A model generated the notes under the pieces. It had not been told where the DNA came from, did not search any database, and worked only from the letters and a program-made list of their open reading frames with translations. A stretch of DNA of 64,000 nt, from the NCBI GenBank assembly GCA_017546145.1, contig JAFYXN010000021.1, positions 1 to 64,000 on the forward strand, read 5' to 3'. The position numbers and the translations under genes are program-made. Each line of letters begins with the position of its first letter. The stretch's first letter is position 1. This document shows positions 1-7,385 of this stretch, in pieces. The DNA comes from Clostridia bacterium (GTDB taxonomy: Bacteria; Bacillota; Clostridia; Monoglobales; Monoglobaceae).

Positions 1-2
1 AT

Positions 3-152
3 CCACACTATGAGGAGTTTACTGTATTTGTTTTTAAAGTAAATAGTGTTATCGGTTCTTCCTCGGTATATATAACAGAAGATAATTACTTTTGTATTGA
101 TTATCGTAATTTCCCTAAAGAAATTATTGCTAATGGGAAAAAGATTAATTAA
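3..152 (+). CDS. C-terminal end of an unidentified protein (5' truncated by window)
   Basis: An open frame enters from the left edge and stops at TAA 150-152, leaving about 49 residues ending in ANGKKIN. It contains YEEFTVFVFKVNS and SSSVYITEDNYFCIDY, which look like beta strands, but no family is recognised. It is followed by a strong hairpin terminator at 224-266, which supports this being the 3' end of a real transcribed gene. Function cannot be assigned from this fragment. Confidence 0.5.
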   Translation, partial: PHYEEFTVFVFKVNSVIGSSSVYITEDNYFCIDYRNFPKEIIANGKKIN

Positions 153-223
153 GACGATGGGGTATAAACCGATATAGTGAATTATTAAACCTCTGCATCT
201 ATTTCGTACATGAAAGCCAAGAG

Positions 224-266
224 AAGCGAACAATTTAGATGACATCTAAATTGTTCGCTTTTTTTC
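224..266 (+). terminator. Rho-independent terminator, right end of a repeated element
   Basis: The perfect 18-bp inverted repeat 224-241/243-260 is followed by TTTTTTTC. It ends the unknown gene upstream. The preceding bases share the blocks GCATCTATT (195-203) and GAAAGCCAA (212-220), 17 bp apart, with the copy at 49951-50016. Confidence 0.8.
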
Positions 267-356
267 AATGTTTGAGAGTATTTTCGGAAAATCAGTTTTG
301 AAACAAAAGGGTAGATGCCAAGCGGTTTTGAACCAGATTTGAACTATATACAACAA

Positions 357-393
357 AATAGCACCTGATTTTCTAAAACAATCAGATGCTATT
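357..393 (-). terminator. terminator of the small Cro/C1-type gene
   Basis: The inverted repeat 357-370/380-393 (14 bp, one G-U pair) overlaps the end of the minus-strand regulator gene. It is followed on the minus strand by a short T-rich tract. Confidence 0.6.
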
Positions 394-598
394 CTTTTTC
401 GAATTTAATTATATCGCTTACTTCGCAATCAAGGACATAGCAAAGTGCATCAAGCGTTTTTGTACTAATTGCCTCACCTTTTTTTATGCGATGAAGAGTA
501 TTGGCAGAAAAACCTTCTTTAAAAATTAAATAATATTCCGACAATCCTTTTTTATAGAGGGTTTCGTAAAAGGGCTTATAACTTATCATTTTAATCAC
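389..598 (-). CDS. Cro/C1-type helix-turn-helix transcriptional regulator
   Basis: A 69-residue protein made almost entirely of one XRE/Cro-C1 helix-turn-helix domain. The stretch GFSANTLHRIKKGEAISTKT is the typical recognition-helix region, followed by LDALCYVLDCEVSDII. Small stand-alone regulators of this kind act as DNA-binding repressors and are common in mobile or accessory regions. The start could equally be the internal Met four codons downstream (MISYKPF), which matches the usual N-terminus of the family. It lies upstream of, and divergent from, a strong promoter (626-654) that carries a perfect 7-bp inverted repeat. Control of that promoter by this protein is inferred from position only. 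Confidence 0.85.
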   Translation of the reverse strand: MIKMISYKPFYETLYKKGLSEYYLIFKEGFSANTLHRIKKGEAISTKTLDALCYVLDCEVSDIIKFEKE

Positions 599-625
599 AA
601 TAGTAATTTTAACATACTTAAACTG

Positions 626-654
626 TTGACAATACTCAACAAATTGAGTATAAT
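626..654 (+). promoter_or_regulatory. sigma-A-type promoter with overlapping operator-like dyad
   Basis: TTGACA (626-631), 17-bp spacer and TATAAT (649-654) make a consensus promoter reading toward gtrA. The spacer contains a perfect inverted repeat, TACTCAA-CAAA-TTGAGTA (633-650), which overlaps the -10. A protein bound there would block RNA polymerase. The adjacent Cro/C1-type protein is the obvious candidate. Confidence 0.8.
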
Positions 655-686
655 GTAAGCAGAAGCAATTTGAGTTATGTTTTTTC

Positions 687-715
687 GTGCACAGCTTCGG
701 TTGCGCACTTTTTAT
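687..715 (+). terminator. leader hairpin / possible attenuator before gtrA
   Basis: A stem GTGCACAGC / GTTGCGCAC with a UUCG tetraloop (one mismatch) is followed by TTTTT. It lies about 30 nt after the expected transcription start of the 626-654 promoter and before gtrA, so part of the transcripts should end here as a short RNA of about 50 nt. Confidence 0.55.
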
Positions 716-767
716 TTATTAGAAGTTCAAAGGAAAATTTTTGATTTCTGAAAGATGTGGATGGTTA

Positions 768-1193
768 ATGAGAACTATAATTTTAAAATATAAAACGCAA
801 ATTCTGTATTTAATTTGCGGAGTTGCTACTACTGTTTTCAACATCATTGCTTATTATATTTGTTACAATCTATTTCGAATAGATAATGTGGTAAGCACTA
901 TTGTTGCGTGGCTTGTTTCGGTATTATTTGCATACATAACAAATAAAACGCTTGTATTTAAAAATAACGATTTCGGCTCCTTGTTAAAGGAAACTACGCA
1001 ATTCTTTTTATCACGAGTTGCAACGGGTTTTATTGATGTGGCAATTATGTACGCAGGTGTCGATTTGCTTGCATTGCCGGGTACTCCGATAAAAATTATC
1101 GACAACGCCATCGTTATCTTTTTAAATTACATTGTAAGCAAATACATATTTGCTTCAAAAAAAGAGAAAGTGGGAGAGCCTTATGAAAAGTGA
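768..1193 (+). CDS. GtrA family membrane protein
   Basis: A 141-residue, four-helix GtrA/DPMS-type membrane protein. The family pattern is visible in YLICGVATTVFN near the N-terminus and NYIVSKYIF at the C-terminus. GtrA proteins are thought to help flip or present undecaprenyl-phosphate-linked sugars used to modify cell-surface glycans. The ATG at 768 gives the usual family N-terminus. A TTG at 741 with a better-placed AGGA (731-734) would add nine residues and cannot be excluded. It overlaps the next gene (a GtrB-like transferase) by 11 bp, so the two are translationally linked. It is the first gene of a three-gene operon driven from 626-654. Confidence 0.85.
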   Translation: MRTIILKYKTQILYLICGVATTVFNIIAYYICYNLFRIDNVVSTIVAWLVSVLFAYITNKTLVFKNNDFGSLLKETTQFFLSRVATGFIDVAIMYAGVDLLALPGTPIKIIDNAIVIFLNYIVSKYIFASKKEKVGEPYEK

Positions 1194-2130
1194 CTTGATT
1201 AGTATAGTTGTTCCTTGTTACAATGAAGAAGCGTCAATATCCTTGTTTATAGAGGAGACAAATAAAGTAATAGAAAAAATAACGAAAAAGTATGGTGCAG
1301 AGTTTGAGTATATTTTTGTTGACGATGGCTCAAAAGATAATACGGCGAATGTTATGAGAGAGCAAGCAAACAAAGATAGTGCGGTAAAATATGTTGTTTT
1401 GTCAAAAAATTTTGGGAAAGAGAGCGCTATTTATGCTGGCTTCACGGCAGCAAAGGGTGGCTTTGTTGCCGTGATGGATGTCGACTTGCAAGATCCTCCA
1501 TATATGCTCGAGGAAATGTACGAAGCGATAAAAAATGAAGGTTATAATTGCTGTGCAGCAAGGCGAACAACCAGGGCCGGAGAACCCAAAATTAGATCTT
1601 TTTTTGCGCGGTTGTTCTATAGACTGATAAATAAAATATCCAAAACGGAAATAGTGGACGGCGCAAGGGATTTTCGAATGATGGACAGAAACATGGTAGA
1701 TGCTATTCTGGATGTTTGCGAGTATAATAGATTTTCAAAGGGCATTTTCAGTTGGGTTGGATTCAACACCAAATGGTTGGATTATGAAAATGTAGAAAGA
1801 CAGTGTGGAGAGTCCAAGTGGTCATTTTGGAAATTATTTATTTATTCGTTGGATGGCATAATGGCGTTTTCAACGGTACCATTATCCATTGCTTCGTTTG
1901 CCGGGATTTTTTTCTGCGCTCTGTCTTTCTTTATGATTATTTTCTTCTGTGCGAAGACGCTTATTTTTGGCGAACCGGTAGCAGGATATCCCTCCCTTGT
2001 GTGTATAATATTCCTTGTTTCCGGTGTTCAACTTTTTTGCTTGGGAATTATAGGTCAGTATCTTTCTAAAACATACTTAGAGACCAAGAAAAGACCGATT
2101 TTTATTGTAAAAGAAACAAATATTAGCTAA
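1183..2130 (+). CDS. GT2 glycosyltransferase, GtrB / polyprenyl-phosphate sugar transferase type
   Basis: A 315-residue family 2 glycosyltransferase. The GT-A domain shows VVPCYNEEASI at the N-terminus, VDDGS near residue 48 and the DVDLQDPP metal/nucleotide-sugar motif near residue 100. A later RQCGESKWS segment is typical of GtrB/DPM1-like enzymes. Two C-terminal hydrophobic helices anchor it in the membrane. These enzymes transfer a sugar (often glucose) from UDP-sugar to undecaprenyl phosphate. The start at ATG 1183 is chosen because GGGAG lies just upstream, and an upstream in-frame start has no family support. Operon with GtrA (11-bp overlap) and a GT-C-like protein. Confidence 0.92.
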   Translation: MKSDLISIVVPCYNEEASISLFIEETNKVIEKITKKYGAEFEYIFVDDGSKDNTANVMREQANKDSAVKYVVLSKNFGKESAIYAGFTAAKGGFVAVMDVDLQDPPYMLEEMYEAIKNEGYNCCAARRTTRAGEPKIRSFFARLFYRLINKISKTEIVDGARDFRMMDRNMVDAILDVCEYNRFSKGIFSWVGFNTKWLDYENVERQCGESKWSFWKLFIYSLDGIMAFSTVPLSIASFAGIFFCALSFFMIIFFCAKTLIFGEPVAGYPSLVCIIFLVSGVQLFCLGIIGQYLSKTYLETKKRPIFIVKETNIS

Positions 2131-2149
2131 GGAAGGATATAAAATCGAG

Positions 2150-3613
2150 ATGATAAAATGTTTAAAGGAAAAAAGGAGTTATTATATTATATTAGCCATT
2201 GTAGTAACAAATGCGATTTTTACCATATGTTCTACAACCTCTCCGCTATATTCTTTCTGTGACGAATCGCATTGCTTTTTTACTGTTGGAAAAGCGATGC
2301 TCAGCGGGCAAATTCTTTATAAAGATATACTTGAACACAAAGGGCTTTTACAGTATTTAATTCAAATTCCAGCATATTTCATATCGAACACGACATTTCT
2401 TGGCGTTTATTTGATTCAAATTTTAATAATAACATTAAATACCGTATTGACATATAAGATGTTGCAAAGACTTAATATTTCAGATAAGATTAATTGCGCA
2501 ATCATTTCACTCAGTGGAGTGATTATGTTTGCAAGTAAGGCTTTGGCAAGCGGTCAGATTTCAGAAGTTTATTTGATGCCGTGTTTTACTTATGCTTTGT
2601 ATACAGTTGTCAAATTGAAGGGAAACGAAGGACTGCAAACAAGGGATATGTTCATAAATGGAATATTGCTTGGAATTGTGGTGTGGACCAAATATTCGCT
2701 GATTGCATTCTGGGGAGTATTGGCAATATGTAATTTTGTTTTTCACATACAAAACAAAAAAATAAAAAAAGCATTCGGAACAAGTGCGGCATTTGCTTTG
2801 GGCATATTGGTCGTTACAATTCCGTGTGTATTATATTTTTGGGGAAATAAGGCAATAACAAGCTTGTTCGAAGTGTACATATCAAACAATGCTATCGATT
2901 ATGGTAATAAGATTTCGTTTGTTACAACGATCCTTAATTATGTTAAGGTAATTGCAATTAACGGGTATTATAATCTTGCGTTCGGAGTGTTCTGTACACT
3001 TGGAATGGTTTTCGTTATGAGAAGAAATGATATTTGCCGCAACGCAAAAATAATAATTGTGTCAGGCACCGCATTGAGTTTTCTGGTTGTATACATTCAC
3101 GGTTCATTGTTGCCCTATTATCTGTTTGCTTTCTTCTATTTGATTTATTTTGGTGCCGAGCTTGTATTAAAGATTATTGAAAACAAAATTAAGTGGAAAA
3201 GTGTTGTTGCGATAGGACTTGCTTGTGTTTTGTTATCAGTGTTGTTTAAACCTCAACCCGATAAGTTTCTCGGTAACAGAGCAGAGTTGGTTCAATATAA
3301 ATTTGCAGAGCATATGCATAAAGAATGCGAGAATCCTACTTTGTTAAATTATGATTTCTTAGATGGCGGATTTTATACCGAAGCGGATATCGTGCCGAAT
3401 GTGTGGGCATTCTGCAGAACAAATCTTAATAGTCAAAAAATGCTAGATAATCAATTGGATGCAATAAAACAAAAGAAAATTGACTTTGTTGTAACAAATT
3501 CATCAAAAAATAATCCCGTGGAATTATATGAAAATTATGTGTTGGTTATGAAAGAAGAACAGATTAGGGTTAATAAAAAAGTTGAGTATTGCTTATGGCA
3601 AGTTAAAAATTAA
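2150..3613 (+). CDS. GT-C-type polytopic membrane glycosyltransferase (putative)
   Basis: A 487-residue protein with about ten hydrophobic segments and a soluble C-terminal domain of about 100 residues. The first outside loop carries FCDESHCF and GQILYKDILEHKGLLQYLI. This matches the Asp/Glu plus G..lYkD...hKg pattern of GT-C enzymes (GT39/ArnT/PMT-like) that use lipid-linked sugars. As third gene after GtrA and GtrB it fits the serotype-specific Gtr transferase that puts the flipped sugar on a surface polymer. Acceptor and sugar cannot be told. RBS GGAAGG at 2131-2136. A strong terminator follows the stop. Confidence 0.75.
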   Translation: MIKCLKEKRSYYIILAIVVTNAIFTICSTTSPLYSFCDESHCFFTVGKAMLSGQILYKDILEHKGLLQYLIQIPAYFISNTTFLGVYLIQILIITLNTVLTYKMLQRLNISDKINCAIISLSGVIMFASKALASGQISEVYLMPCFTYALYTVVKLKGNEGLQTRDMFINGILLGIVVWTKYSLIAFWGVLAICNFVFHIQNKKIKKAFGTSAAFALGILVVTIPCVLYFWGNKAITSLFEVYISNNAIDYGNKISFVTTILNYVKVIAINGYYNLAFGVFCTLGMVFVMRRNDICRNAKIIIVSGTALSFLVVYIHGSLLPYYLFAFFYLIYFGAELVLKIIENKIKWKSVVAIGLACVLLSVLFKPQPDKFLGNRAELVQYKFAEHMHKECENPTLLNYDFLDGGFYTEADIVPNVWAFCRTNLNSQKMLDNQLDAIKQKKIDFVVTNSSKNNPVELYENYVLVMKEEQIRVNKKVEYCLWQVKN

Positions 3614-3638
3614 ATTGCTGTCTAATTATGGCATGGAA

Positions 3639-3681
3639 ACAGAAAAAAGTATCGACTATGTCGGTACTTTTTTCTGTTTTA
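3639..3681 (+). terminator. strong Rho-independent terminator (gtr operon)
   Basis: An 18-bp stem 3639-3656/3660-3677 with loop TAT and a U-rich arm. The core ATCGACTATGTCGGT is identical to the terminator at 37091-37124 after the Lys-Glu tRNAs, with one compensatory base-pair change between the two. Confidence 0.9.
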
Positions 3682-3838
3682 TTTGCCTTGAGGCAAGTTG
3701 TATTACTTTGTAGTGTTATTGTGCATCACACAGTTAAAGGTCAAACAAAATGCCACTAAAACCCGAAGGTTTCAATAAAACTATTGCGGAGCAATAATTT
3801 CGCTTTGCAGCTTGATGCAAAATTTAGCTAAATCCTAT

Positions 3839-3862
3839 GTCATCTAAACCATTTGGATCTTC
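3839..3862 (+). repeat. left direct repeat flanking the restriction-modification cassette
   Basis: Starts with GTCATCTAAACCATT and ends with TCTTC. The second copy is at 6573-6596, just after the stop codon of the nuclease gene. The first 15 bp are identical and about 21 of 24 match. Confidence 0.75.
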
Positions 3863-3871
3863 CACCAAAAT

Positions 3872-3913
3872 AGAACGATTTAGATGACATTCTAAGTCGT
3901 TCTTTTCTTTTTG
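3872..3913 (+). terminator. terminator-like hairpin upstream of the R-M cassette
   Basis: Stem AGAACGATTTAG (3872-3883) with CTAAGTCGTTCT (3892-3903), one G-U pair, followed by TTTTCTTTTT. The loop side, TTTAGATGACAT, resembles the hairpin at 224-260. Confidence 0.6.
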
Positions 3914-3939
3914 ACTTTTTATTAAAAATATGATAAAAT
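3911..3939 (+). promoter_or_regulatory. promoter of the DNA methyltransferase gene
   Basis: TTGACT (3911-3916), 17-bp spacer, TAAAAT (3934-3939). The expected start near 3946 falls on the ribosome-binding site (AGAGGTG, 3945-3951), so the mRNA leader would be only about 12 nt. Confidence 0.65.
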
Positions 3940-3957
3940 ATTATAGAGGTGATTCAA

Positions 3958-5505
3958 GTGAGCAATAACGAGAGCATCATATCCCAAACACCATCCTCAA
4001 TATATCTCATGCATAAATATTGGGGTAAAAAGCCAAGTAAAGAATTACGTGAAATTATTGAAAAATACACAAAAGAAAATGATTTAATATTAGATCCATT
4101 TTCAGGATTTGGCGGTATAGGAATAGAAAGTATTTTACTTAATAGAAATATAATATTGAATGATTTAAATCCTATTGCAAATTTTATTTCAAAAAACATA
4201 ATAGAGTGTGATATAGATATAAAGAAATTAAAAAATATATTATCTAGTTTAAAAAATTCTTATTTATCATTTGAAAAGAAATGGTATATTTATAAAGACT
4301 GCAAAATTATCGCCATTTTAAGAGATAAAGATGATGTTCCATTAATGTTGAAGGTTCAAAGTCAAAACGGTTCAATTTATTCTGAGCTTACTCTAAATGA
4401 ACAGGAAAGGGATGCTTTTCTTAAGGAAGAAAAAGAGTTTGAAATTAAAACTTGGTATCCTAATAAACTATTAATAAAAAATTCTAGAATTTCTGCTAAG
4501 GAGAATACGAGAATCGGAGATTTGTTTCCTAAAAGAGCATTGATTTGTCATTCCTATTTATTTGATCTAATTTCTAAACTTGATGAATCTAAAGAAAAAG
4601 AACTTATAAAAATGGCGTTTACCGCAAACTTAGCAAATTGTTCAAAATTGGTTCCACCTATTTCCTCTAGGGGGAGGTTTGCACCGGGGGCATGGATGAC
4701 AGGATTTTATATTCCTAATGAATATATAGAAAACAATGTATTTCATTATTTCGAAAATAGAGTTAAAAAAGTTGTAAAAGGCAAGGCTGATTTATTAAAA
4801 ATAAAATCTGAAACACAACAAATAGGTAAATTCAAAATAACAAATAATGATGCAAAAAATCTAAAACTTGAGGATAATTCAATAGATTTTGTTTTTACAG
4901 ATTTTCCTTATGGTGATACAGTCCCATATTTTGAACAAAGTCAATTATGGAACGCATGGCTAAAGTATAATGTTGATTATGAAAATGAGATAGTTGTTTC
5001 GGATAGTGGAGAACGTAATAAAACAATAGACAAGTATGCTAATGATATTGATTTAGCAATAGCTGAAATACATCGTGTTCTTAAACCGGGTGCTTTGTTT
5101 GTTTTTACATTCCACTCGCTAAACGGAAAAGAATGGACCGCTATTTCAAATTCCATGGCAAAAAATGGTTTTGAGTTTCTCGATTCTAAATTGCTGTCGC
5201 AGAAAACTTATACTCCCAGGCAATTAAATAGGCAAAATACTATTAAAGGCGATATGCTTGTTCAGTACAGAAAACAAACAAATAAATCTCTTGATAATGT
5301 TGAAAATATCCAACAGATTTTGTCTGATGAGTTGAAAAGTAATTGCATACCTACAAAACGGTACGAAACGAATGACCTGATTGTGATGTGTGTAAACAAA
5401 ATGCTATCATTGAATTCAAGTGTCGATGAGGTTGATTTTATAAGTGTAATAAAAAATAACTTTGATATTGATAGGGAATTGTGGAGGTGTAGATATGAAT
5501 TATAA
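3958..5505 (+). CDS. site-specific DNA methyltransferase (N4/N6-type)
   Basis: A 515-residue amino-methyltransferase. The AdoMet-binding motif I is LDPFSGFGGIG (residues 45-55). The catalytic motif IV reads TDFPYG (Asp at residue 315), a variant of DPPY/NPPY. An N-terminal HKYWGKKP segment (19-26) precedes motif I. The region of about 240 residues between motifs I and IV is long enough to hold the target-recognition part. GTG 3958 is chosen because the in-frame GTG at 3949 lies inside the ribosome-binding site. The gene is very AT-rich, has its own promoter and overlaps the putative nuclease gene by 11 bp. Modification partner of a type II-like system. The recognition sequence is unknown. Confidence 0.88.
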   Translation: MSNNESIISQTPSSIYLMHKYWGKKPSKELREIIEKYTKENDLILDPFSGFGGIGIESILLNRNIILNDLNPIANFISKNIIECDIDIKKLKNILSSLKNSYLSFEKKWYIYKDCKIIAILRDKDDVPLMLKVQSQNGSIYSELTLNEQERDAFLKEEKEFEIKTWYPNKLLIKNSRISAKENTRIGDLFPKRALICHSYLFDLISKLDESKEKELIKMAFTANLANCSKLVPPISSRGRFAPGAWMTGFYIPNEYIENNVFHYFENRVKKVVKGKADLLKIKSETQQIGKFKITNNDAKNLKLEDNSIDFVFTDFPYGDTVPYFEQSQLWNAWLKYNVDYENEIVVSDSGERNKTIDKYANDIDLAIAEIHRVLKPGALFVFTFHSLNGKEWTAISNSMAKNGFEFLDSKLLSQKTYTPRQLNRQNTIKGDMLVQYRKQTNKSLDNVENIQQILSDELKSNCIPTKRYETNDLIVMCVNKMLSLNSSVDEVDFISVIKNNFDIDRELWRCRYEL

Positions 5506-6571
5506 TGAATTAATAAAACTTTATAAAAATAACGAGTTTAGAAAAATAGATGAACAAAGTAATGCTACAAAATTTTATATGTTGAGAAGTATATCAAAAA
5601 GCAAGACTCTCAATGCCTTTTGTGAAAAATTTTCATTAGATACCGATTTGAATCAAATTTTGCACAATGAAGATATAACTGTTCAACATATTAAAGAGTT
5701 TATAAAAGAAACATTTAATCCTAAAACCATTGATGAAATAAAGGATATTGAAAGAGAATTAAATAAGTTGCAAAATTTTGATTGGGGAGGTTCAGCTGGG
5801 AATAATCTTGAAAAGAATATTGTAAATAACTATATAAAGAAGATGGTAAAATACGAGGAGCTAGAAGAGGCGCTTCAGGGAAACATTTTAAGAAGTGTGT
5901 ATGGATATACAATGAATTCTTGGTATAATCATTGGTCAACTATAATGATTGAGGACATATTTAAGAATAGTCCTAAAGTTTTGCCAACGGTTGATTTGAT
6001 TGAAAAAATAGATTTCTTCATTGATGATATTCCCTATGACTTAAAAGTTACATATTTTCCAGAAGAATTGATGAAGGAAAAAATTTCAACACGTTTGCTT
6101 GAAATGTATGATAGCAAGAGTGAATTAACTTGTTTAAAAAGGTTTGCAAAGAAAGCTGATATTGCTATACCTAATGATTTGAAAGGAAGAGAACTAACTA
6201 TTTGTTTATATAACTTATTGTGTGAATCTGTTGATACAGAAGCAAAAAAGTTTATTGATGATTTAAACAAAATAAAAAAAGATGTGGTAAATTATTATAA
6301 GAATAATCCTAACGAATTAATTGTGTGGCTATATGAGAATCAAGGGGAAATGAGATTTGATGCAGCAAATAGATTATATGTTGTTTTAATCGACTCAGAG
6401 CGATACTTTGATAGTTGGAAATTAAAAAGAAATATGAACTTGATAAAAGATAAAATACTATCAAAAGTAAACGAAATATCTTCAGAAAATAAAAATTTCA
6501 TTAATTTTCATTGGAAGAAGGATGATAAACAATACGCTTGTATTTCTGAAGTATTGTTTATTGATAAGTAG
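5495..6571 (+). CDS. putative PD-(D/E)XK restriction endonuclease of the R-M pair
   Basis: A 358-residue protein without a family I recognise by name. Residues E153 (HWSTIMIEDIF), D173 (KIDFF) and D182-L-K184 (YDLKVTY) form a plausible PD-(D/E)XK active site, E...D...DxK. The spacing between a beta-hairpin Asp and a DxK strand is typical of type II nucleases. The start ATG 5495 has GGAGG at 5483-5487, within the methyltransferase coding end. Tight coupling to a DNA methyltransferase is the main reason for calling it the cognate endonuclease. Base composition is as AT-rich as its partner and unlike the housekeeping genes, suggesting joint acquisition. It could also be another methyltransferase-associated protein. 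Confidence 0.65.
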   Translation: MNYNELIKLYKNNEFRKIDEQSNATKFYMLRSISKSKTLNAFCEKFSLDTDLNQILHNEDITVQHIKEFIKETFNPKTIDEIKDIERELNKLQNFDWGGSAGNNLEKNIVNNYIKKMVKYEELEEALQGNILRSVYGYTMNSWYNHWSTIMIEDIFKNSPKVLPTVDLIEKIDFFIDDIPYDLKVTYFPEELMKEKISTRLLEMYDSKSELTCLKRFAKKADIAIPNDLKGRELTICLYNLLCESVDTEAKKFIDDLNKIKKDVVNYYKNNPNELIVWLYENQGEMRFDAANRLYVVLIDSERYFDSWKLKRNMNLIKDKILSKVNEISSENKNFINFHWKKDDKQYACISEVLFIDK

Positions 6572-6572
6572 T

Positions 6573-6596
6573 GTCATCTAAACCATTCGACTCTTC
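6573..6596 (+). repeat. right direct repeat flanking the restriction-modification cassette
   Basis: Begins with GTCATCTAAACCATT, identical to 3839-3853, then diverges slightly and ends with TCTTC as in the left copy. It starts one base after the stop of the nuclease gene. Confidence 0.75.
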
Positions 6597-6627
6597 AAAC
6601 GAAAAACCTCTCAACCACAATGAACAG

Positions 6628-6659
6628 AACCACCGCAAAGCTTATGTCTTGCGGTGGTT
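6628..6659. terminator. hairpin between the R-M cassette and the tRNA operon
   Basis: An 11-bp perfect inverted repeat, AACCACCGCAA / TTGCGGTGGTT, with a 10-nt loop. T-runs are weak on both sides. It could end the tRNA transcript on the minus strand or the R-M transcript on the plus strand. Confidence 0.5.
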
Positions 6660-6662
6660 AAC

Positions 6663-6738
6663 TGGTGATCCATCCGCGATTCGAACGCGGGACACCTTGA
6701 TTAAAAGTCAAGTGCTCTGCCAACTGAGCTAATGGACC
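6663..6738 (-). tRNA. tRNA-Lys (TTT)
   Basis: A 76-nt cloverleaf with encoded CCA. The acceptor GGTCCAT pairs with ATGGATC, and the anticodon loop CTTTTAA gives anticodon UUU. Last gene of a five-tRNA minus-strand operon. Confidence 0.97.
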
Positions 6739-6756
6739 ATATTTACTTTAAAAATT

Positions 6757-6833
6757 TGGCTGGGCTGGCAGGACTCGAACCTACGAAATGCCAGAGTCAA
6801 AGTCTGGTGCCTTACCGACTTGGCTACAGCCCA
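6757..6833 (-). tRNA. tRNA-Gln (TTG)
   Basis: Acceptor TGGGCTG/CAGCCCA, discriminator G and encoded CCA. Anticodon stem CCAGA-TCTGG with loop CTTTGAC gives UUG. The 120-nt spacer to the next tRNA (6834-6957) shows nothing recognisable. Confidence 0.96.
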
Positions 6834-6957
6834 TTATATAAACCTTAGCCAATCGTGCCTGCTGCCAATCTGTAGCTGAATTGCCTTTAACAAAAAAGCT
6901 GCCTCTGCTTTCTTTAAAAGAAATACAGGGGATTGAAGCCAACCGATTTAAATAAGA

Positions 6958-7035
6958 TGGGGTGGATAGTCGGAGTCGAACCGACGACCTCTAGAGCCAC
7001 AATCTAGCGCTCTAACCAACTGAGCTATACCCACC
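6958..7035 (-). tRNA. tRNA-His (GTG)
   Basis: Anticodon loop TTGTGGC (anticodon GUG). The extra 5' G (complement of 7035) faces the C73 discriminator, as required for histidine tRNA. CCA is encoded. Confidence 0.96.
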
Positions 7036-7046
7036 ATATTAAAAAG

Positions 7047-7123
<77 letters not shown>

Positions 7124-7131
7124 AAATGAAG

Positions 7132-7205
7132 TGGAGCGGGTGATGGGAATCGAACCCACGCAATCAGCTTGGAAGGCTGAGATTCTACCATTGAACTACA
7201 CCCGC
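7132..7205 (-). tRNA. tRNA-Gly (TCC)
   Basis: Acceptor GCGGGTG/CACCCGC, anticodon loop CTTCCAA (anticodon UCC), encoded CCA, 74 nt. First tRNA of the operon, directly after its promoter. Confidence 0.97.
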
Positions 7206-7245
7206 ATTGGTAGGTTGCCGCGCCGTTTTCCGACCGACTTTAAGT

Positions 7246-7274
7246 ATTATAACAGCAAGACCGCATTTTGTCAA
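7246..7274 (-). promoter_or_regulatory. promoter of the five-tRNA operon
   Basis: On the minus strand TTGACA (7269-7274), 17-bp spacer, TATAAT (7246-7251): a perfect sigma-A consensus about 40 bp upstream of tRNA-Gly. Confidence 0.9.
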
Positions 7275-7354
7275 TACTTTTTTAGAAAAAATTAAAAAAA
7301 TACATTTAATTTTCCAATATTTTTAATATTTTAAAAATATTGACGAAAAATATA

Positions 7355-7378
7355 GGGGCGATTATAATTAATCACCCC
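7355..7378 (-). terminator. probable terminator of clpE
   Basis: A hairpin with arms GGGGCGATT and AATCACCCC (one mismatch), immediately after the clpE stop on the minus strand, followed by an A/T-rich tract. Confidence 0.5.
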
Positions 7379-7385
7379 CAATAAA

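Larger units (their letters stand above)
3682..3957. other. intergenic stretch with small hairpins, direct repeat and promoter
   Basis: No coding signal. It contains several mini-dyads (TGCC-TTGA-GGCA, AAACC-CGAA-GGTTT, ATTGC-GGA-GCAAT), the left copy of the cassette-flanking repeat (3839-3862), a terminator-like hairpin (3872-3913) and the promoter of the methyltransferase gene (3911-3939). Confidence 0.6.

Noticed and set aside
3958-6571. Prophage or integrative element carrying the R-M genes
   Set aside because: No integrase, transposase, phage structural gene or att-like tRNA duplication is seen. Only the short flanking repeats support mobility.
6834-6957. Degenerate tRNA or other RNA gene between tRNA-Gln and tRNA-His
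   Set aside because: No cloverleaf can be drawn, and no conserved T-loop (TTCGA) or CCA is present.
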